Counted from the stretch's first letter, positions 51,600 through 62,850 are shown. The stretch is DNA of 64,000 nt from Rhizobium sp. C1 (GCF_021026335.1 NZ_JAJNCY010000001.1:868001-932000), one strand, 5' to 3'. Made by a program: numbers and translations. Notes: generated from the sequence alone by a model not told the origin.

Positions 51600-53492
51600 A
51601 TGCTCGATCTTCTAAGGCGCGGCGCGCAAACCTGGGTCGCCAAAATCTTCTTCGTGCTGCTTGTCGGCTCCTTCGGGGTCTGGGGCGTTTCGCGCTCTCT
51701 CGTGGCCAGCACGCCGGATGCGGTGATTACGGTCGGCGACCAGAAGGTGGGTGCGCATGAGTTCAGGTTGGCCTATGAGCGACAGATCGCGGGCATCTCG
51801 CGTCAGATCGGTCAGCGAATTTCGCCCGAGCAGGCGCGCGCCTTCGGGATCGAATCGCAGGTGTTCAGCCAGCTTGCGGCAGGCGCTGCACTCGACGAAC
51901 TGTCGATCAAGATGAAACTCGGCCTGTCAGATGCACGTCTGGCGGATGAAATCGCCAAGGAGCCGGCCTTCCGCGGCGCGAATGGCCAGTTCGACCGTCA
52001 GGTCTTTGCCGCCACCCTGCGCAATGCCGGCTTTACCGAGGCCGATTATATCCAGAGCCAGACGAAGGTGGCGATCCGCAGCCAGCTGGTCGATGCGATT
52101 GCCGACGGATTCAAGGCCCCGAAGACGCTCACAGACGCCATGGCGCAGTATCGCGCCCAGACGCGCGACATCCGCTATGTCCTCGTCTCCTCAGCCAATG
52201 TCGAGCCGGTGAAGCCGCCGGCGGACGATGTGCTTTCCAAGTGGTATGACGAGCACAAGGCCGCCTATCGCGCGCCGGAATACCGCAAGTTTACCTATAT
52301 GAAGCTCGAACCGGCTGACATCATCGACGCCGCCGCCATTCCGGACGCACAGGTAAAGGCGGATTACGAGAAGAACAAGAGCCGCTATCTGACGCCCGGA
52401 ACGCGGACGATCGAGCAGCTCTCCTTCCCCGACAAGGCGGCCGCCGAAAAGGCGGAACAGCGCCTGAAGTCGGGCGAAGTCACCTTCGACAAGCTGATCG
52501 AGGAGACGGGCCGCAAGCCGGCCGACGTATTGCTCGGCAACTTCGACAAGGCAAAGGTTCCCGATCCAAAGATCGCCGAGGCGGCTTTTGCGATTCCCGC
52601 CGACGGTGGGGTCAGCGGCGTGGTGGACGGCGCCTTCGGCCCCGTCATCCTGCGCGCGACCAACATCAAGCCGGATGTCCAGAGCTCCTTCGAACAGGTC
52701 AAGGACAAGATCCGCCGGGACCTCGGCCTGTCTCAGGCGGCCCAGGACATTCTGAATGTGCGTGACCGCTACGAGGATCTGCGCGCCTCCGGCGCCACGC
52801 TCGAAGAGGCGGCAAACCAGCTCAAGCTGAAGCCTGTCACCGTCGACGCCGTCGATGCGTCAGGCAAGGACATGAAGGGCGAGCCTGTCAAGGACCTGCC
52901 GGCGCAGCAGAAGCTGCTGGGCGAGGTCTTCAAGACTGAACAGGGCGTTGACGCTCTGCCGATCAGCATAGGCCAGGACGGCTATGTGTGGTTCGAGGTG
53001 AAGGGCATCGTTCCCGAGCGCGACCGCAAGCTGGAGGAAGTGCGCGATCGCGTACTGGCCGACTGGACTGCCGAGCAGACCCAGAAGGAAGTCGACGCCA
53101 AGGCCGAAGCGATCGTCAAGGACCTGAAGGACGGCAAACAGCTGAACGATATCGCCGCCGCTCTCGGCGTCAATGTCGAGGAAAAGACCGGCATCAAGCG
53201 CAATACCGAAGACGCCGTGTTGAGCCCGCAGGCGGTTGCCGCGGCGTTTGGCGGCCCGGAGGGCCATGTCGCGACGGCCTGGACAGCCGACAAGAGCGAG
53301 AAGATCGTGCTGCAGGTCACGGCAACGGGAACCGACACGAATGCGGATCCGCTTGCCGGAGACAACCGTCAGATCGAGCAGCTGGCCAATTCGGCGGGCG
53401 ACGACATGCTGGATGAAATGGTGACGAAACTGCAGGCGCAATACGGTGTCGCGATCAATCGGACGCTCGCCCAGCAGGCGATGTCGCGGTGA
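51600..53492 (+). CDS. ppiD: PpiD-like SurA-N-domain peptidyl-prolyl isomerase
   Basis: A 630-residue inner-membrane-anchored periplasmic chaperone. An N-terminal anchor (VAKIFFVLLVGSFGVWGV) is followed by the SurA_N-like domain ('VGDQKVGAHEFRLAYERQI'), a parvulin-like middle (residues about 240-365) and a long C-terminal helical part. It assists outer-membrane protein folding. It starts a run ppiD-trpD-trpC-moaC-moeA, an arrangement frequent in Rhizobiaceae. The 148-bp gap before it may hold its promoter. Confidence 0.9.
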   Translation: MLDLLRRGAQTWVAKIFFVLLVGSFGVWGVSRSLVASTPDAVITVGDQKVGAHEFRLAYERQIAGISRQIGQRISPEQARAFGIESQVFSQLAAGAALDELSIKMKLGLSDARLADEIAKEPAFRGANGQFDRQVFAATLRNAGFTEADYIQSQTKVAIRSQLVDAIADGFKAPKTLTDAMAQYRAQTRDIRYVLVSSANVEPVKPPADDVLSKWYDEHKAAYRAPEYRKFTYMKLEPADIIDAAAIPDAQVKADYEKNKSRYLTPGTRTIEQLSFPDKAAAEKAEQRLKSGEVTFDKLIEETGRKPADVLLGNFDKAKVPDPKIAEAAFAIPADGGVSGVVDGAFGPVILRATNIKPDVQSSFEQVKDKIRRDLGLSQAAQDILNVRDRYEDLRASGATLEEAANQLKLKPVTVDAVDASGKDMKGEPVKDLPAQQKLLGEVFKTEQGVDALPISIGQDGYVWFEVKGIVPERDRKLEEVRDRVLADWTAEQTQKEVDAKAEAIVKDLKDGKQLNDIAAALGVNVEEKTGIKRNTEDAVLSPQAVAAAFGGPEGHVATAWTADKSEKIVLQVTATGTDTNADPLAGDNRQIEQLANSAGDDMLDEMVTKLQAQYGVAINRTLAQQAMSR

Positions 53493-53519
53493 AACGGGCG
53501 TTAGGCCGGGAGAGTTTTC

Positions 53520-54536
53520 ATGCCTGACTTGAAGCAACACATCGCAAAAGTCGCCACGGGCGAAAGCCTGACCATTGATGAAGCGCGCGATGCCTTCTCA
53601 ATCATCATGAGCGGCGAGGCGACGCTCGCCCAGATCGGCGGTTTCCTGATGGCGCTGAGGGTGCGCGGCGAAACGGTTCCGGAAATCGCCGGAGCCGTCT
53701 CCGTCATGCGCGAAAAGATGCTGCGCGTGGACGCCCCGGCCAATGCCATCGATATTGTGGGCACCGGCGGCGACGGCATGAAGACCTACAATATCTCGAC
53801 CCTGGCGTCGCTGATCGTGGCGGGTGCAGGCGTACCTGTGGCCAAGCACGGCAACCGGGCGCTGTCGTCCAAGTCCGGAGCTGCCGACGCTCTGACGGCG
53901 CTTGGCGTCAAGCTCGACATCGGACCGCAGGCGATTTCGGCCTGCGTTCGCGAAGCCGGCATCGGCTTCATGTTCGCACAGCTTCACCATTCGGCCATGC
54001 GCCATGTGGGGCCGGCCCGCTCCGAGCTCGGGACGCGGACGGTGTTCAACATCTTGGGCCCCCTCGCCAATCCCGCTGGCGTGAAGCGTCAGCTGGTCGG
54101 CGTGTTCTCGCCGGACTGGTTGCATCCGATTGCCGAAACACTGCGTGAACTGGGTTCGGAAAGCGTCTGGGTCGTCCATGGCAGCGGTCTCGACGAGATC
54201 ACGACGACCGGGACGACAGATGTCGTGGCACTTGAGGACGGCAAGATCCGCGCCTTCAAGCTGACGCCTGCGGATTTCGGCGTGTCTGCTGCGCGGATCG
54301 AAGATATTCGCGGCGGCGATGGCGAGGAGAATGCACGGGCCTTGCGCGCGGTGCTCGCGGGCGAGAAAAACGCCTATCGCGATATCGCGCTCGCCAATGC
54401 GGCCGCCTCACTCGTGGTCGCCGGTGCGGCTGAGGACATCAAGTCCGGTATGACGATTGCCATTGAATCGCTTGAAAGCGGGGCTACCGCTGGCGCGCTC
54501 GAAAAGCTGGTGGACGTCTCCAACTCCGCTGAATAA
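53520..54536 (+). CDS. trpD: anthranilate phosphoribosyltransferase
   Basis: A 338-residue TrpD. '[47 protein letters not shown]' contains the PRPP-binding GTGGD and KHGN motifs. '[31 protein letters not shown]' is also typical. It transfers phosphoribose to anthranilate in tryptophan synthesis. It is 27 bases after ppiD and 22 bases before trpC. Confidence 0.97.
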   Translation: MPDLKQHIAKVATGESLTIDEARDAFSIIMSGEATLAQIGGFLMALRVRGETVPEIAGAVSVMREKMLRVDAPANAIDIVGTGGDGMKTYNISTLASLIVAGAGVPVAKHGNRALSSKSGAADALTALGVKLDIGPQAISACVREAGIGFMFAQLHHSAMRHVGPARSELGTRTVFNILGPLANPAGVKRQLVGVFSPDWLHPIAETLRELGSESVWVVHGSGLDEITTTGTTDVVALEDGKIRAFKLTPADFGVSAARIEDIRGGDGEENARALRAVLAGEKNAYRDIALANAAASLVVAGAAEDIKSGMTIAIESLESGATAGALEKLVDVSNSAE

Positions 54537-54558
54537 GCGGCCATGCGAGGATGAACAG

Positions 54559-55374
54559 ATGACCGATATCCTGAAGAAGATCGAAGCCTACAAGCGTGAG
54601 GAAATCGCTGCTGCCAAGGCAAGCGTCCCGCTGGCGGATCTGAAGGCGCGGGCAGCCGATCAGCCAGCACCGCGCGGCTTTGCCAGAACGTTGAAGGCCA
54701 AGCAGGACGCCGGGGCGTTTGGCCTCATTGCTGAGATCAAGAAGGCGAGCCCGTCCAAGGGACTGATCCGGCCCGATTTTGACCCGCCGGCGCTGGCCGC
54801 CGCCTATGAAGTGGGTGGCGCAGCCTGCTTGTCGGTGCTGACCGACACGCCGAGCTTTCAGGGCGCGCCAGAGTTTCTCACGGCGGCACGCAACGCCTGC
54901 TCGCTGCCGGCGCTGCGCAAGGATTTCATGTTCGACATCTATCAGGTGCACGAAGCGCGCGCCTGGGGTGCGGATGCTATCCTTGTCATCATGGCGAGCC
55001 TTACGGACGATGACGCGCGCCGTCTGGAAGACGAAGCGTTTTCGCTGGGCATGGATGTGCTGGTCGAGGTGCACGATGAGGCGGAAACCGAACGCGCGCT
55101 CGAGCTGACCTCGCCGCTTCTCGGCATCAACAACCGCAACTTGAGAACCTTCGAAGTCAGCCTCAACGTCAGCGAGCGCCTGGCCCGCATGGTTCCCGAT
55201 GACAAGGTGCTTGTCGGCGAGAGCGGCATTTTCACCCATGACGACTGCCTGCGCCTGAAGACCAGCGGCATTTCGACCTTCCTTGTCGGCGAAAGCCTGA
55301 TGCGACAGACGGATGTGGCTGCCGCCACCCGCCTGCTTCTGACCGGCCGCGCGGAAAGCGTGGCTGCCGAATGA
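54559..55374 (+). CDS. trpC: indole-3-glycerol phosphate synthase
   Basis: A 271-residue monofunctional TrpC barrel. '[15 protein letters not shown]' has the catalytic Lys, with '[24 protein letters not shown]', '[13 protein letters not shown]' and '[11 protein letters not shown]'. It closes the indole ring in tryptophan synthesis. ATG 54559 has GAGGA 7 bases upstream. Its stop overlaps moaC by 4 bases. Confidence 0.97.
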   Translation: MTDILKKIEAYKREEIAAAKASVPLADLKARAADQPAPRGFARTLKAKQDAGAFGLIAEIKKASPSKGLIRPDFDPPALAAAYEVGGAACLSVLTDTPSFQGAPEFLTAARNACSLPALRKDFMFDIYQVHEARAWGADAILVIMASLTDDDARRLEDEAFSLGMDVLVEVHDEAETERALELTSPLLGINNRNLRTFEVSLNVSERLARMVPDDKVLVGESGIFTHDDCLRLKTSGISTFLVGESLMRQTDVAAATRLLLTGRAESVAAE

Positions 55375-55880
55375 GCGGCGAGCTCACCCATATCAATGAA
55401 ATGGGCGACGCCCACATGGTGGATGTGGGCGCGAAGGACGATACCGAGCGCAGCGCAACCGCCGAAGGCTTCATCCGCATGAAGCCCGAGACGCTGGCGC
55501 TGATCCGCTCGGGCTCTGCCAAGAAAGGTGATGTGCTGGCCACCGCACGCATTGCCGGCATCATGGCCGCCAAGCAGACATCGAGCCTTATTCCACTATG
55601 TCATCCGCTCATGCTGACCAAGGTCACGGTCGAGATCGAGGAAGCCTCTGCCGTGCCGGGCTACCGTGTCGTTGCAACGGCAAAGCTGACCGGCAAGACG
55701 GGGGTCGAAATGGAGGCGCTGACAGCCTGCTCCATCACCTGCCTGACGATCTACGACATGGCCAAGGCCGCCGACAAGGGCATGGAGATCGGGCCGATAC
55801 GGCTGCTGACGAAATCGGGCGGCAAGTCCGGCGCTTACGTTTATGAAGGCGGAATGGGCGATGACATTGTTGCCGGTTGA
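55371..55880 (+). CDS. moaC: cyclic pyranopterin monophosphate synthase
   Basis: A 169-residue MoaC. '[19 protein letters not shown]' at the start, '[12 protein letters not shown]' and '[26 protein letters not shown]' are hallmarks. It makes cPMP, the first molybdopterin intermediate. It overlaps trpC by 4 bases and moeA by 20. Confidence 0.97.
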   Translation: MSGELTHINEMGDAHMVDVGAKDDTERSATAEGFIRMKPETLALIRSGSAKKGDVLATARIAGIMAAKQTSSLIPLCHPLMLTKVTVEIEEASAVPGYRVVATAKLTGKTGVEMEALTACSITCLTIYDMAKAADKGMEIGPIRLLTKSGGKSGAYVYEGGMGDDIVAG

Positions 55881-57084
55881 CACCGCCCTTGCCAGGCTTC
55901 TGGCGCTTGCGAAACCCATTGAAGAGAGCGAGACGCTGCCGCTCGACGCCTGCGGGGGTCGCGTCCTGTTGGATGACCTCAAGGCCCGTCTGACCCAGCC
56001 GCCCTTCGACGCCTCCGCCATGGACGGTTACGCCATCCGGACGGCGGATACACATGCCGAGGCGCGGCTGACGCTGATCGGCGAATCCGCAGCAGGCCAT
56101 GCCTTTGCCGGCAAGGTCGGACCGGGGCAGACGGTACGCATCTTCACGGGCGCACCCGTGCCGGAGGGTGCGGATGCAGTCTTGCTGCAGGAAGACGCCA
56201 TCCGGCATGAGGACGGCACGGTCGGCATGTCCTTTTTGCCCGAACCGAGCCGCCATATTCGTCCGAAAGGGCAGGATTTCCGTGAGGGTGACACCATTCT
56301 GACGGCGGGAGCTGTCATGACGCCGGCCCGTCTGATGGTCGCCGCCGCGATGGATCACGCGCGGTTGCCGGTCCGTCGGCGCGCCCGCGTCGGCCTGCTG
56401 GCCACAGGCGACGAACTGGTGCGCCCGGGCGCACCCCGCGCGCCGAGCCAGATCATTGCTTCCAATACTTTCGCCGTGTCCGCGCTCGCCCGGGACTGCG
56501 GCGCGGAAGCTGTCGATCTCGGCATTGCCCAAGACACGGTGACCGATCTGGCGGAGCGGATCGCGCAGGCCAAGGCGGCGCGGCTCGATGTGCTGGTCAC
56601 GCTGGGCGGAGCCTCGGTCGGCGACCACGATCTTGTGCAGAAGGCGCTGAAAGATGCCGGGATGCAGCTCGACTTCTGGCAGATCGCAATGCGCCCCGGC
56701 AAGCCGCTGATGGTGGGCACGCTCGGCGACATGATCGTCATCGGTCTCCCCGGCAATCCGGTTTCAAGCCTGGTCTGCAGCCTGCTGTTTCTGGAGCCGC
56801 TGCTTTCGCGGCTCGCCGGCTCGCCCGCGCCGAAACGCGAAGCCGATGTCATCGTGGCGCAGGCGCTGAAGGAAAACGACAAGCGACGCGATCATCTTCG
56901 GGCAAAGCTCACCCGCGATTCGAAGGGCAGGCTGGTCGCAGAGCCGTTCGCAAAGCAGGATTCGTCGATGATGAACGTGCTGGCGCAATCGGGCTGCCTC
57001 GTGATCCGGGAACCTTTCGCGCCAGCGCTCGCCGCAGGCGAACCCGCCCGCGCCATCGTCATTCGCGATCCCGATATTCTCTGA
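55861..57084 (+). CDS. moeA: molybdopterin molybdenumtransferase
   Basis: A 407-residue MoeA. '[15 protein letters not shown]' is the core signature, with '[10 protein letters not shown]', '[12 protein letters not shown]', '[13 protein letters not shown]' and 'GLPGNPVS' further on. It inserts molybdate into adenylated molybdopterin. ATG 55861 ([10 protein letters not shown]) is preferred to ATG 55843. It lies within a 20-bp overlap of moaC, so the two are coupled. Confidence 0.96.
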   Translation: MTLLPVDTALARLLALAKPIEESETLPLDACGGRVLLDDLKARLTQPPFDASAMDGYAIRTADTHAEARLTLIGESAAGHAFAGKVGPGQTVRIFTGAPVPEGADAVLLQEDAIRHEDGTVGMSFLPEPSRHIRPKGQDFREGDTILTAGAVMTPARLMVAAAMDHARLPVRRRARVGLLATGDELVRPGAPRAPSQIIASNTFAVSALARDCGAEAVDLGIAQDTVTDLAERIAQAKAARLDVLVTLGGASVGDHDLVQKALKDAGMQLDFWQIAMRPGKPLMVGTLGDMIVIGLPGNPVSSLVCSLLFLEPLLSRLAGSPAPKREADVIVAQALKENDKRRDHLRAKLTRDSKGRLVAEPFAKQDSSMMNVLAQSGCLVIREPFAPALAAGEPARAIVIRDPDIL

Positions 57085-57117
57085 CTTCGACGTCCTCTGT
57101 CCCGGCGGCAAATCCTG

Positions 57118-58596
57118 TCAGTCATTTTCCGGAATGGCTTGCGGGATAACATCGACCAGGGTCTCGGCCGTCAAACCCCTTCCCGCAATCTGCCCAGCCT
57201 GCCCGTGAATCCACACGGCAGCGCAGGCAGCCTCGAAGGCCGGCGCAGAATGCGCCAGCATGGCTGCGGTGATGCCGGAAAGCACGTCGCCGGAGCCGGC
57301 TGTTGCCAGATCGGCCGGCGCATTCGCGTTGATGGCAGCGCGGCCATCGGGTGCGGCAATGACGGTGTCCGAGCCCTTGTAGACAATCACCGCCCCCGAA
57401 CGCGCGGCAGCCTTGCGGGCGCGCTCGACCTTTGACCCACTGGTCGTTGACAGATCGGGAAACAGCCGGCCGAACTCTCCCTCATGCGGGGTCATGACCA
57501 CCGTTGCGCCTTCGGCGCGGATCGCCTCGAAGAGCGACTTCGGCTCGTTGGCAAAGGCGGTCAAGGCATCCGCATCCAGAACGGTGGGCTTGGTCAGGAG
57601 CGAAAGCGCCAGTTCTCTCAGCGCAGGACTCACGCCATAGCCGGGCCCAACCACGAAAGCGCTGACGCGATGGTCGCTCAGCATGGCACGGATCGCTCGG
57701 GTGTCAGCTTCGCGCAGCATGACGGCATCGAGATGGGCGGCATTGACGGCCAATGCTTCCGGCGGGGAAACCAGCGTGACCGCGCCCGCCCCCGCCTTCA
57801 GCGCCGCCGCGGCGGAAAGACGGGCAGCGCCCGACGTCGTGGGCCCGCCGGAAAAGACGGCAACATGGCCTCGGGCATATTTGTGGCTATCGGCGGTCGG
57901 GCCGGAAAGGGCTGCGGAGAACAGGCCGGGCCCGTTTTCCCAGAGCCTGCCCGCGCGGGCGGCAACCAGACGCTTCGGAATGCCGATATCAAAAACATGC
58001 AGCCGGCCGCAGAGTTCGCGTCCCGGCAAAAGGAGATGACCTGGCTTGCGGGCCATGAAGGTGACCGTGTGGCTTGCGGCAAAGGCACTACCCCTCACCT
58101 CGCCGGTTTCCCCATCGACGCCGGAGGGAATGTCGGCGGCGATGACCGGTGACCGCAAGACGCTCACCTCGGCGGCAATTCTTGCCACATCCGCAGGCAC
58201 CTCGCGCGCAAGGCCCGCGCCAAAAATGGCATCAATCACCACGTCGCCGGAGCGGGCAGCATAGGCGGCAAGCGGCTCCACAGCGCCCTCATAGGCAGCA
58301 CGTGCAAGCGCGGCATCACCCTTGAGGTCTTCGACGCCGAGACCGTAAACGGCCACGCTTGCCGCAGAGCGCAGCAATGAGGCGGCGGCGACATATCCGT
58401 CTCCGCCATTATTGCCCGGACCGCAGAGGACAACGAACCTCAGCGCCGAAGGATAATGTGCGAGCGCAAGCGCCGCCACAGCCTCCCCCGCGTTTTGCAT
58501 GAGGCGAAACGGGTTTATGCCCGAGGCGGCGGCATCCACGTCCACCTGCCCCATCTCACGCGGACCGATGAGAATTCGTTCAAATTCCTGCTTCAT
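57118..58596 (-). CDS. nnr: bifunctional NAD(P)H-hydrate epimerase / dehydratase
   Basis: A 492-residue fusion. The N-terminal epimerase (YjeF_N: 'LCGPGNNGGDGYVAA') covers about residues 1-205, and the C-terminal ADP-dependent dehydratase (YjeF_C/NnrD: 'VMTPHEGEFGRLFP', 'LATAGSGDVLSGITAAML') the rest. It repairs hydrated NADH and NADPH. It converges with moeA (33-base gap). Confidence 0.96.
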   Translation of the reverse strand: MKQEFERILIGPREMGQVDVDAAASGINPFRLMQNAGEAVAALALAHYPSALRFVVLCGPGNNGGDGYVAAASLLRSAASVAVYGLGVEDLKGDAALARAAYEGAVEPLAAYAARSGDVVIDAIFGAGLAREVPADVARIAAEVSVLRSPVIAADIPSGVDGETGEVRGSAFAASHTVTFMARKPGHLLLPGRELCGRLHVFDIGIPKRLVAARAGRLWENGPGLFSAALSGPTADSHKYARGHVAVFSGGPTTSGAARLSAAAALKAGAGAVTLVSPPEALAVNAAHLDAVMLREADTRAIRAMLSDHRVSAFVVGPGYGVSPALRELALSLLTKPTVLDADALTAFANEPKSLFEAIRAEGATVVMTPHEGEFGRLFPDLSTTSGSKVERARKAAARSGAVIVYKGSDTVIAAPDGRAAINANAPADLATAGSGDVLSGITAAMLAHSAPAFEAACAAVWIHGQAGQIAGRGLTAETLVDVIPQAIPEND

Positions 58597-58651
58597 CTAA
58601 CGCCTGCCACCCGACTTCGGCCCTGCGCCGCAGAGCAATTGAACTATTTTT

Positions 58652-58676
58652 GTGCATTTGAATATTTTTCATGCAC
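58652..58676. promoter_or_regulatory. inverted repeat upstream of glnB, possible activator site
   Basis: GTGCAT and ATGCAC are arranged as an inverted repeat with 13 bases between, about 170-195 bases before the sigma-54 core, a normal distance for an enhancer. The half-sites face the opposite way to the classic NtrC dyad (TGCAC...GTGCA), so the assignment is weak. Confidence 0.35.
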
Positions 58677-58847
58677 TACAACACCCGCACGTCTTCGAGT
58701 GGCCGGTCCTATTTTCGCCGCCCGACATCTGCCTCCCGCATTTTCGCCGAGAATTCACCGAATGGTACTGGTCTTTTATGCCGATTTGGGTGAAAACTCT
58801 TTGCGAGCGATGCGATATCAACCGAATTTTGCCGCAACATCAGGCAA

Positions 58848-58865
58848 TTGGCATGATATCTGCAT
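58848..58865 (+). promoter_or_regulatory. sigma-54 promoter of glnB-glnA
   Basis: TTGGCATGATATCTGCAT has GG and GC exactly 10 bases apart, matching the -24/-12 consensus (TGGCAC-N5-TTGCA) except for single changes. Transcription would start near 58875, about 50 bases before glnB. glnB promoters of this type are known in rhizobia. The rest of 58597-58925 holds the inverted repeat listed separately. Confidence 0.8.
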
Positions 58866-58886
58866 CGAGTGGGGCGCGGGGACTAA

Positions 58887-59264
<378 letters not shown>

Positions 59265-59336
59265 CCTCGCCCCGGAAACGGGTCGAGACTTTAGGGACTG
59301 GAAACACCTGTCGTCATCAAAAAGGGATAAACTCAA

Positions 59337-60746
59337 ATGGCGAAATCGAACGATATTCTGAAGCAAATCAAGGACAACGACGTCAAGTTCGTTGACCTGC
59401 GCTTCACGGATCCCAAGGGCAAGCTGCAGCATGTGACCATGGACGTGTCCTGCGTCGATGAAGACATGTTTGCCGACGGTGTCATGTTTGATGGCTCCTC
59501 GATCGGCGGCTGGAAGGCCATCAATGAGTCCGACATGGTGCTCATGCCCGACGCGGAGACGGCCCATATGGACCCGTTCTTCGCTCAGTCGACCATGGCG
59601 ATCGTCTGCGACATTCTCGACCCGGTCTCCGGCGAACCCTACAACCGCGACCCGCGCGGCACGGCCAAGAAGGCCGAAGCCTATCTCAAGGCGTCCGGTA
59701 TCGGCGACACGATTTTTGTCGGCCCGGAGCCTGAATTCTTCGTCTTCGACGACGTGAAGTACAAGGCCGACCCTTACAACACCGGCTTCAAGCTTGACTC
59801 CTCGGAACTGCCGTCCAACGACGACACCGATTACGAGACCGGCAACCTCGGTCACCGTCCGCGCGTTAAGGGCGGCTATTTCCCGGTTCCGCCGGTCGAC
59901 AGCCTGCAGGACATGCGCTCGGAAATGCTGACGATCCTCGCCGAAATGGGCGTCGTCGTCGAAAAGCATCACCACGAAGTGGCCGCCGCCCAGCACGAGC
60001 TTGGCGTGAAGTTCGACACGCTGGTGCGCAACGCCGACAAGATGCAGATCTACAAGTATGTCGTGCATCAGGTCGCAAACGCCTACGGCAAGACGGCTAC
60101 TTTCATGCCGAAGCCGATCTTCGGCGACAACGGCTCGGGCATGCACGTGCACCAGTCGATATGGAAGGACGGCAAGCCGACCTTTGCAGGCGACGAATAT
60201 GCCGGCCTGTCGGAATCCTGCCTCTATTACATCGGCGGCATCATCAAGCACGCCAAGGCGATCAACGCCTTCACCAACCCGACGACGAACTCCTACAAGC
60301 GTCTCGTTCCGGGTTATGAAGCGCCGGTTCTGCTTGCCTATTCGGCGCGCAACCGTTCCGCCTCGTGCCGCATCCCGTTCGGCTCCTCGCCGAAGGCAAA
60401 GCGCGTGGAAGTCCGCTTCCCCGATCCGGCGCAGAACCCCTATCTCGGCTTCGCCGCCATGCTGATGGCCGGCCTCGACGGTATCAAGAACAAGATCCAT
60501 CCCGGCAAGGCCATGGACAAGGATCTCTACGACCTGCCGCCGAAGGAGCTGAAGAAGATCCCGACCGTGTGCGGTTCGCTCCGCGAAGCACTCGAAAGCC
60601 TCGACAAGGACCGCAAGTTCCTGACTGCCGGCGGCGTGTTCGACGACGACCAGATCGATGCGTTCATTGAACTGAAGATGGTCGAAGTGATGCGTTTCGA
60701 AATGACGCCGCACCCGGTCGAATTCGACATGTACTATTCGATCTGA
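59337..60746 (+). CDS. glnA: glutamine synthetase type I
   Basis: A 469-residue GSI. '[17 protein letters not shown]', '[16 protein letters not shown]'-like metal site (GPEPEFF), '[15 protein letters not shown]', '[13 protein letters not shown]' and the adenylylation Tyr in '[11 protein letters not shown]' are all seen. It makes glutamine from glutamate, ATP and ammonia. It is expected to be controlled by GlnE adenylylation and by the sigma-54 promoter ahead of glnB; an additional promoter in the 72-bp gap is possible. Confidence 0.98.
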   Translation: MAKSNDILKQIKDNDVKFVDLRFTDPKGKLQHVTMDVSCVDEDMFADGVMFDGSSIGGWKAINESDMVLMPDAETAHMDPFFAQSTMAIVCDILDPVSGEPYNRDPRGTAKKAEAYLKASGIGDTIFVGPEPEFFVFDDVKYKADPYNTGFKLDSSELPSNDDTDYETGNLGHRPRVKGGYFPVPPVDSLQDMRSEMLTILAEMGVVVEKHHHEVAAAQHELGVKFDTLVRNADKMQIYKYVVHQVANAYGKTATFMPKPIFGDNGSGMHVHQSIWKDGKPTFAGDEYAGLSESCLYYIGGIIKHAKAINAFTNPTTNSYKRLVPGYEAPVLLAYSARNRSASCRIPFGSSPKAKRVEVRFPDPAQNPYLGFAAMLMAGLDGIKNKIHPGKAMDKDLYDLPPKELKKIPTVCGSLREALESLDKDRKFLTAGGVFDDDQIDAFIELKMVEVMRFEMTPHPVEFDMYYSI

Positions 60747-60770
60747 TCATCCGGTCAGCGAAACGTTATG

Positions 60771-60801
60771 AAAAGCGGGGGAGCAATCCTCCGCTTTTTT
60801 G
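60771..60801 (+). terminator. rho-independent terminator of glnA
   Basis: AAAAGCGGGGG / CCTCCGCTTTT form an 11-bp stem (one wobble) with a 6-base loop and end in six T's, 25 bases after the glnA stop. Confidence 0.9.
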
Positions 60802-60845
60802 TTTGGCGAGGCGGCTGCCGCTTTAAGTCTTCGCCGGATGGCGGT

Positions 60846-61484
60846 ATGACCCGAGCACAAGATTTCTTCATATGGTGCTCGCCCGTGGACACGCTCACAC
60901 CTCCCATCCTGCTTTCCGTTGTCTTTGGCTATCTGCTCGGCTCGATCCCCTTCGGCCTGATCCTGACCCGCGCGGCGGGGCTTGGCGACGTGCGCAAGAT
61001 CGGCTCCGGCAATATCGGCGCCACCAACGTGCTGCGCACCGGCAACAAGAAACTGGCGGCGGCGACCCTGTTGCTCGACGCGCTGAAGGCGACGGCTGCG
61101 GCTGTCGTCGCTGCGCATTTCATCTCGCTTGAGGCCGGGATTGCGGCGGGCTTCGCAGCGTTTATCGGCCACCTTTACCCGGTCTGGCTGAAATTCAAAG
61201 GCGGCAAGGGCGTGGCCACCTATATCGGCGTGCTGCTGGGCCTTGCTCCGCTCATGGTGCTGGTCTTTGCCGTGCTCTGGCTCGGCTGCGCCAAGATCAC
61301 CCGCTACTCGTCGCTTTCCGCCTTGGTTGCAACTCTCGTCGTTCCGGTTGTAGAGTGGTTTGCGGGGGATCACAGGGTTGCCGTGGCGCTTGCCGTCATG
61401 ACGGTCATCACCTGGATCAAGCATAAACAGAACATTGAAAGACTTCTGGCCGGCACCGAAAGCCGGATAGGCCAGAAGGGATAG
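60846..61484 (+). CDS. plsY: acyl-phosphate:glycerol-3-phosphate acyltransferase
   Basis: A PlsY membrane acyltransferase. The three family motifs are visible: '[12 protein letters not shown]', '[18 protein letters not shown]' and '[19 protein letters not shown]', with about five helices. It makes lysophosphatidate, the first phospholipid intermediate. The start is uncertain: ATG 60846 gives 212 residues, whereas GTG 60885 ([10 protein letters not shown]) gives 199 and trims a non-hydrophobic stretch. It precedes dprA by 17 bases. Confidence 0.93.
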   Translation: MTRAQDFFIWCSPVDTLTPPILLSVVFGYLLGSIPFGLILTRAAGLGDVRKIGSGNIGATNVLRTGNKKLAAATLLLDALKATAAAVVAAHFISLEAGIAAGFAAFIGHLYPVWLKFKGGKGVATYIGVLLGLAPLMVLVFAVLWLGCAKITRYSSLSALVATLVVPVVEWFAGDHRVAVALAVMTVITWIKHKQNIERLLAGTESRIGQKG

Positions 61485-61501
61485 CACAACGGGGATATTC
61501 A

Positions 61502-62641
61502 ATGGCGGAACGCGCTGCGAAGGGCATCAGACTGACTGACAAGCAGCGCATCGCCTGGCTTCGCCTCATCCGCTCCGACAATGTCGGCCCTGTAACCTTC
61601 CGCGATCTGATCAACCATTTCGGCACCGCCGAGACAGCGCTTGCCATGTTGCCCGAGCTTTCGGCACGTGGCGGCTCCTCTCGCGCCATTCGCGTTGCCA
61701 GCGAACAGGAAGCGTTGGCCGAACTGGAGGCGGCGCGTCGGCATGGTGCTCAATTTATCGGTATCGGCGAGCCAGATTATCCATCGGCACTCAGGCAGAT
61801 CGACGGCGCACCACCGCTTCTGGCCGTCAGGGGTAACGTTTCCGCCTTTCATCCGCCAGCGCTCGGCATCGTCGGCTCGCGCAATGCCTCCGTAGCAGGA
61901 GCAAAGTTCGCGGCGATGATTGCAGCAGAGGCAGGCCGCGCCGGCTTCAACGTGATTTCCGGGCTGGCGCGCGGCATCGACACGGCAGCCCATCGCGCAA
62001 GCCTTGCCACGGGAACGCTTGCGGCACTTGCGGGCGGTATCGACAAGCCCTACCCGCCGGAAAACCTCCCGCTTTACGAAGCGATCTGCGATGGCGGCGG
62101 CCTTGTCGTCAGCGAAATGCCCTTCGGCTGGGAGGCCCGGGCGCGCGACTTCCCGCGACGCAACCGTCTGATTGCCGGAATATCGCTGGGTACAGTGGTC
62201 ATTGAAGCGGCATCGCGCTCCGGCTCGCTGATTACTGCGGCACGCGCTGCGGATTTCGGGCGCCTGGTCTTTGCCGTGCCCGGTTCGCCGCTCGATCCAC
62301 GCTGCCATGGGACCAACCAACTGCTGAAAGACGGCGCAACAATCGTCACCACGCCGGAGGATGTGATCGAAGCGCTACGACCTCTCGTGGAGACCGATCT
62401 GTTTTCGGCTGCCGATGCACGCGAACCGGATGCGGAACGCCCATCAGACAGCTATGAGCCGCCGGATGACGACGACCGCTTCCGCATCGTCAGTGCGCTT
62501 GGGCCGACGCCGGCGGAAATCGATGATATCGTGCGACACACCGGCCTTTCGCCCCAGGCTGTCTATCTCGTTCTGCTCGAGCTGGATCTTGCCGGACGTC
62601 TTGTCCGCCACAAGGGCGGCCTCGTCAGCCTCGACTATTGA
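61502..62641 (+). CDS. dprA: DNA-processing protein DprA
   Basis: A 379-residue DprA. The Rossmann-like core (residues about 100-310) has 'GIVGSRNASVAGAKFA', 'GLARGIDTAAHRASL', 'FPRRNRLIAGIS' and 'GSLITAARAADFGR'. A C-terminal winged-helix region (residues about 325-379) is present. It loads RecA on incoming single-stranded DNA in transformation. Its stop overlaps that of the convergent small ORF by 7 bases. Confidence 0.95.
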   Translation: MAERAAKGIRLTDKQRIAWLRLIRSDNVGPVTFRDLINHFGTAETALAMLPELSARGGSSRAIRVASEQEALAELEAARRHGAQFIGIGEPDYPSALRQIDGAPPLLAVRGNVSAFHPPALGIVGSRNASVAGAKFAAMIAAEAGRAGFNVISGLARGIDTAAHRASLATGTLAALAGGIDKPYPPENLPLYEAICDGGGLVVSEMPFGWEARARDFPRRNRLIAGISLGTVVIEAASRSGSLITAARAADFGRLVFAVPGSPLDPRCHGTNQLLKDGATIVTTPEDVIEALRPLVETDLFSAADAREPDAERPSDSYEPPDDDDRFRIVSALGPTPAEIDDIVRHTGLSPQAVYLVLLELDLAGRLVRHKGGLVSLDY

Positions 62642-62850
62642 GCGCGCGTCGATGCGCGGGGCGTGAGTCGGCTGCGTCCGGACTGGATGTCGCCCGCTTC
62701 CACATAGGCCATTTCGATCAGATAGCAGAGAAGGTCGGCACCTTCGCTCTTGGCGACAAGCCGCAACTCTCCCAGCATCTGCCGGAGATAGGCAATATTT
62801 TCTTTGGTTTTCTCGGCGTCGGCTCCATTGTTTCGATGGATCGAATTCAT
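62635..62850 (-). CDS. small hypothetical protein, likely real
   Basis: A 71-residue, soluble, mainly helical frame: 'AEKTKENIAYLRQMLGELRLVAKSEGADLLCYLIEMAYVEAGDI'. The length, amphipathic helices and the 'LLCYLIEMAYVEAGD' block resemble a small protein I recall from Rhizobiaceae. It is convergent with dprA and overlaps it by 7 bases. Function unknown. Confidence 0.65.
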   Translation of the reverse strand: MNSIHRNNGADAEKTKENIAYLRQMLGELRLVAKSEGADLLCYLIEMAYVEAGDIQSGRSRLTPRASTRAQ

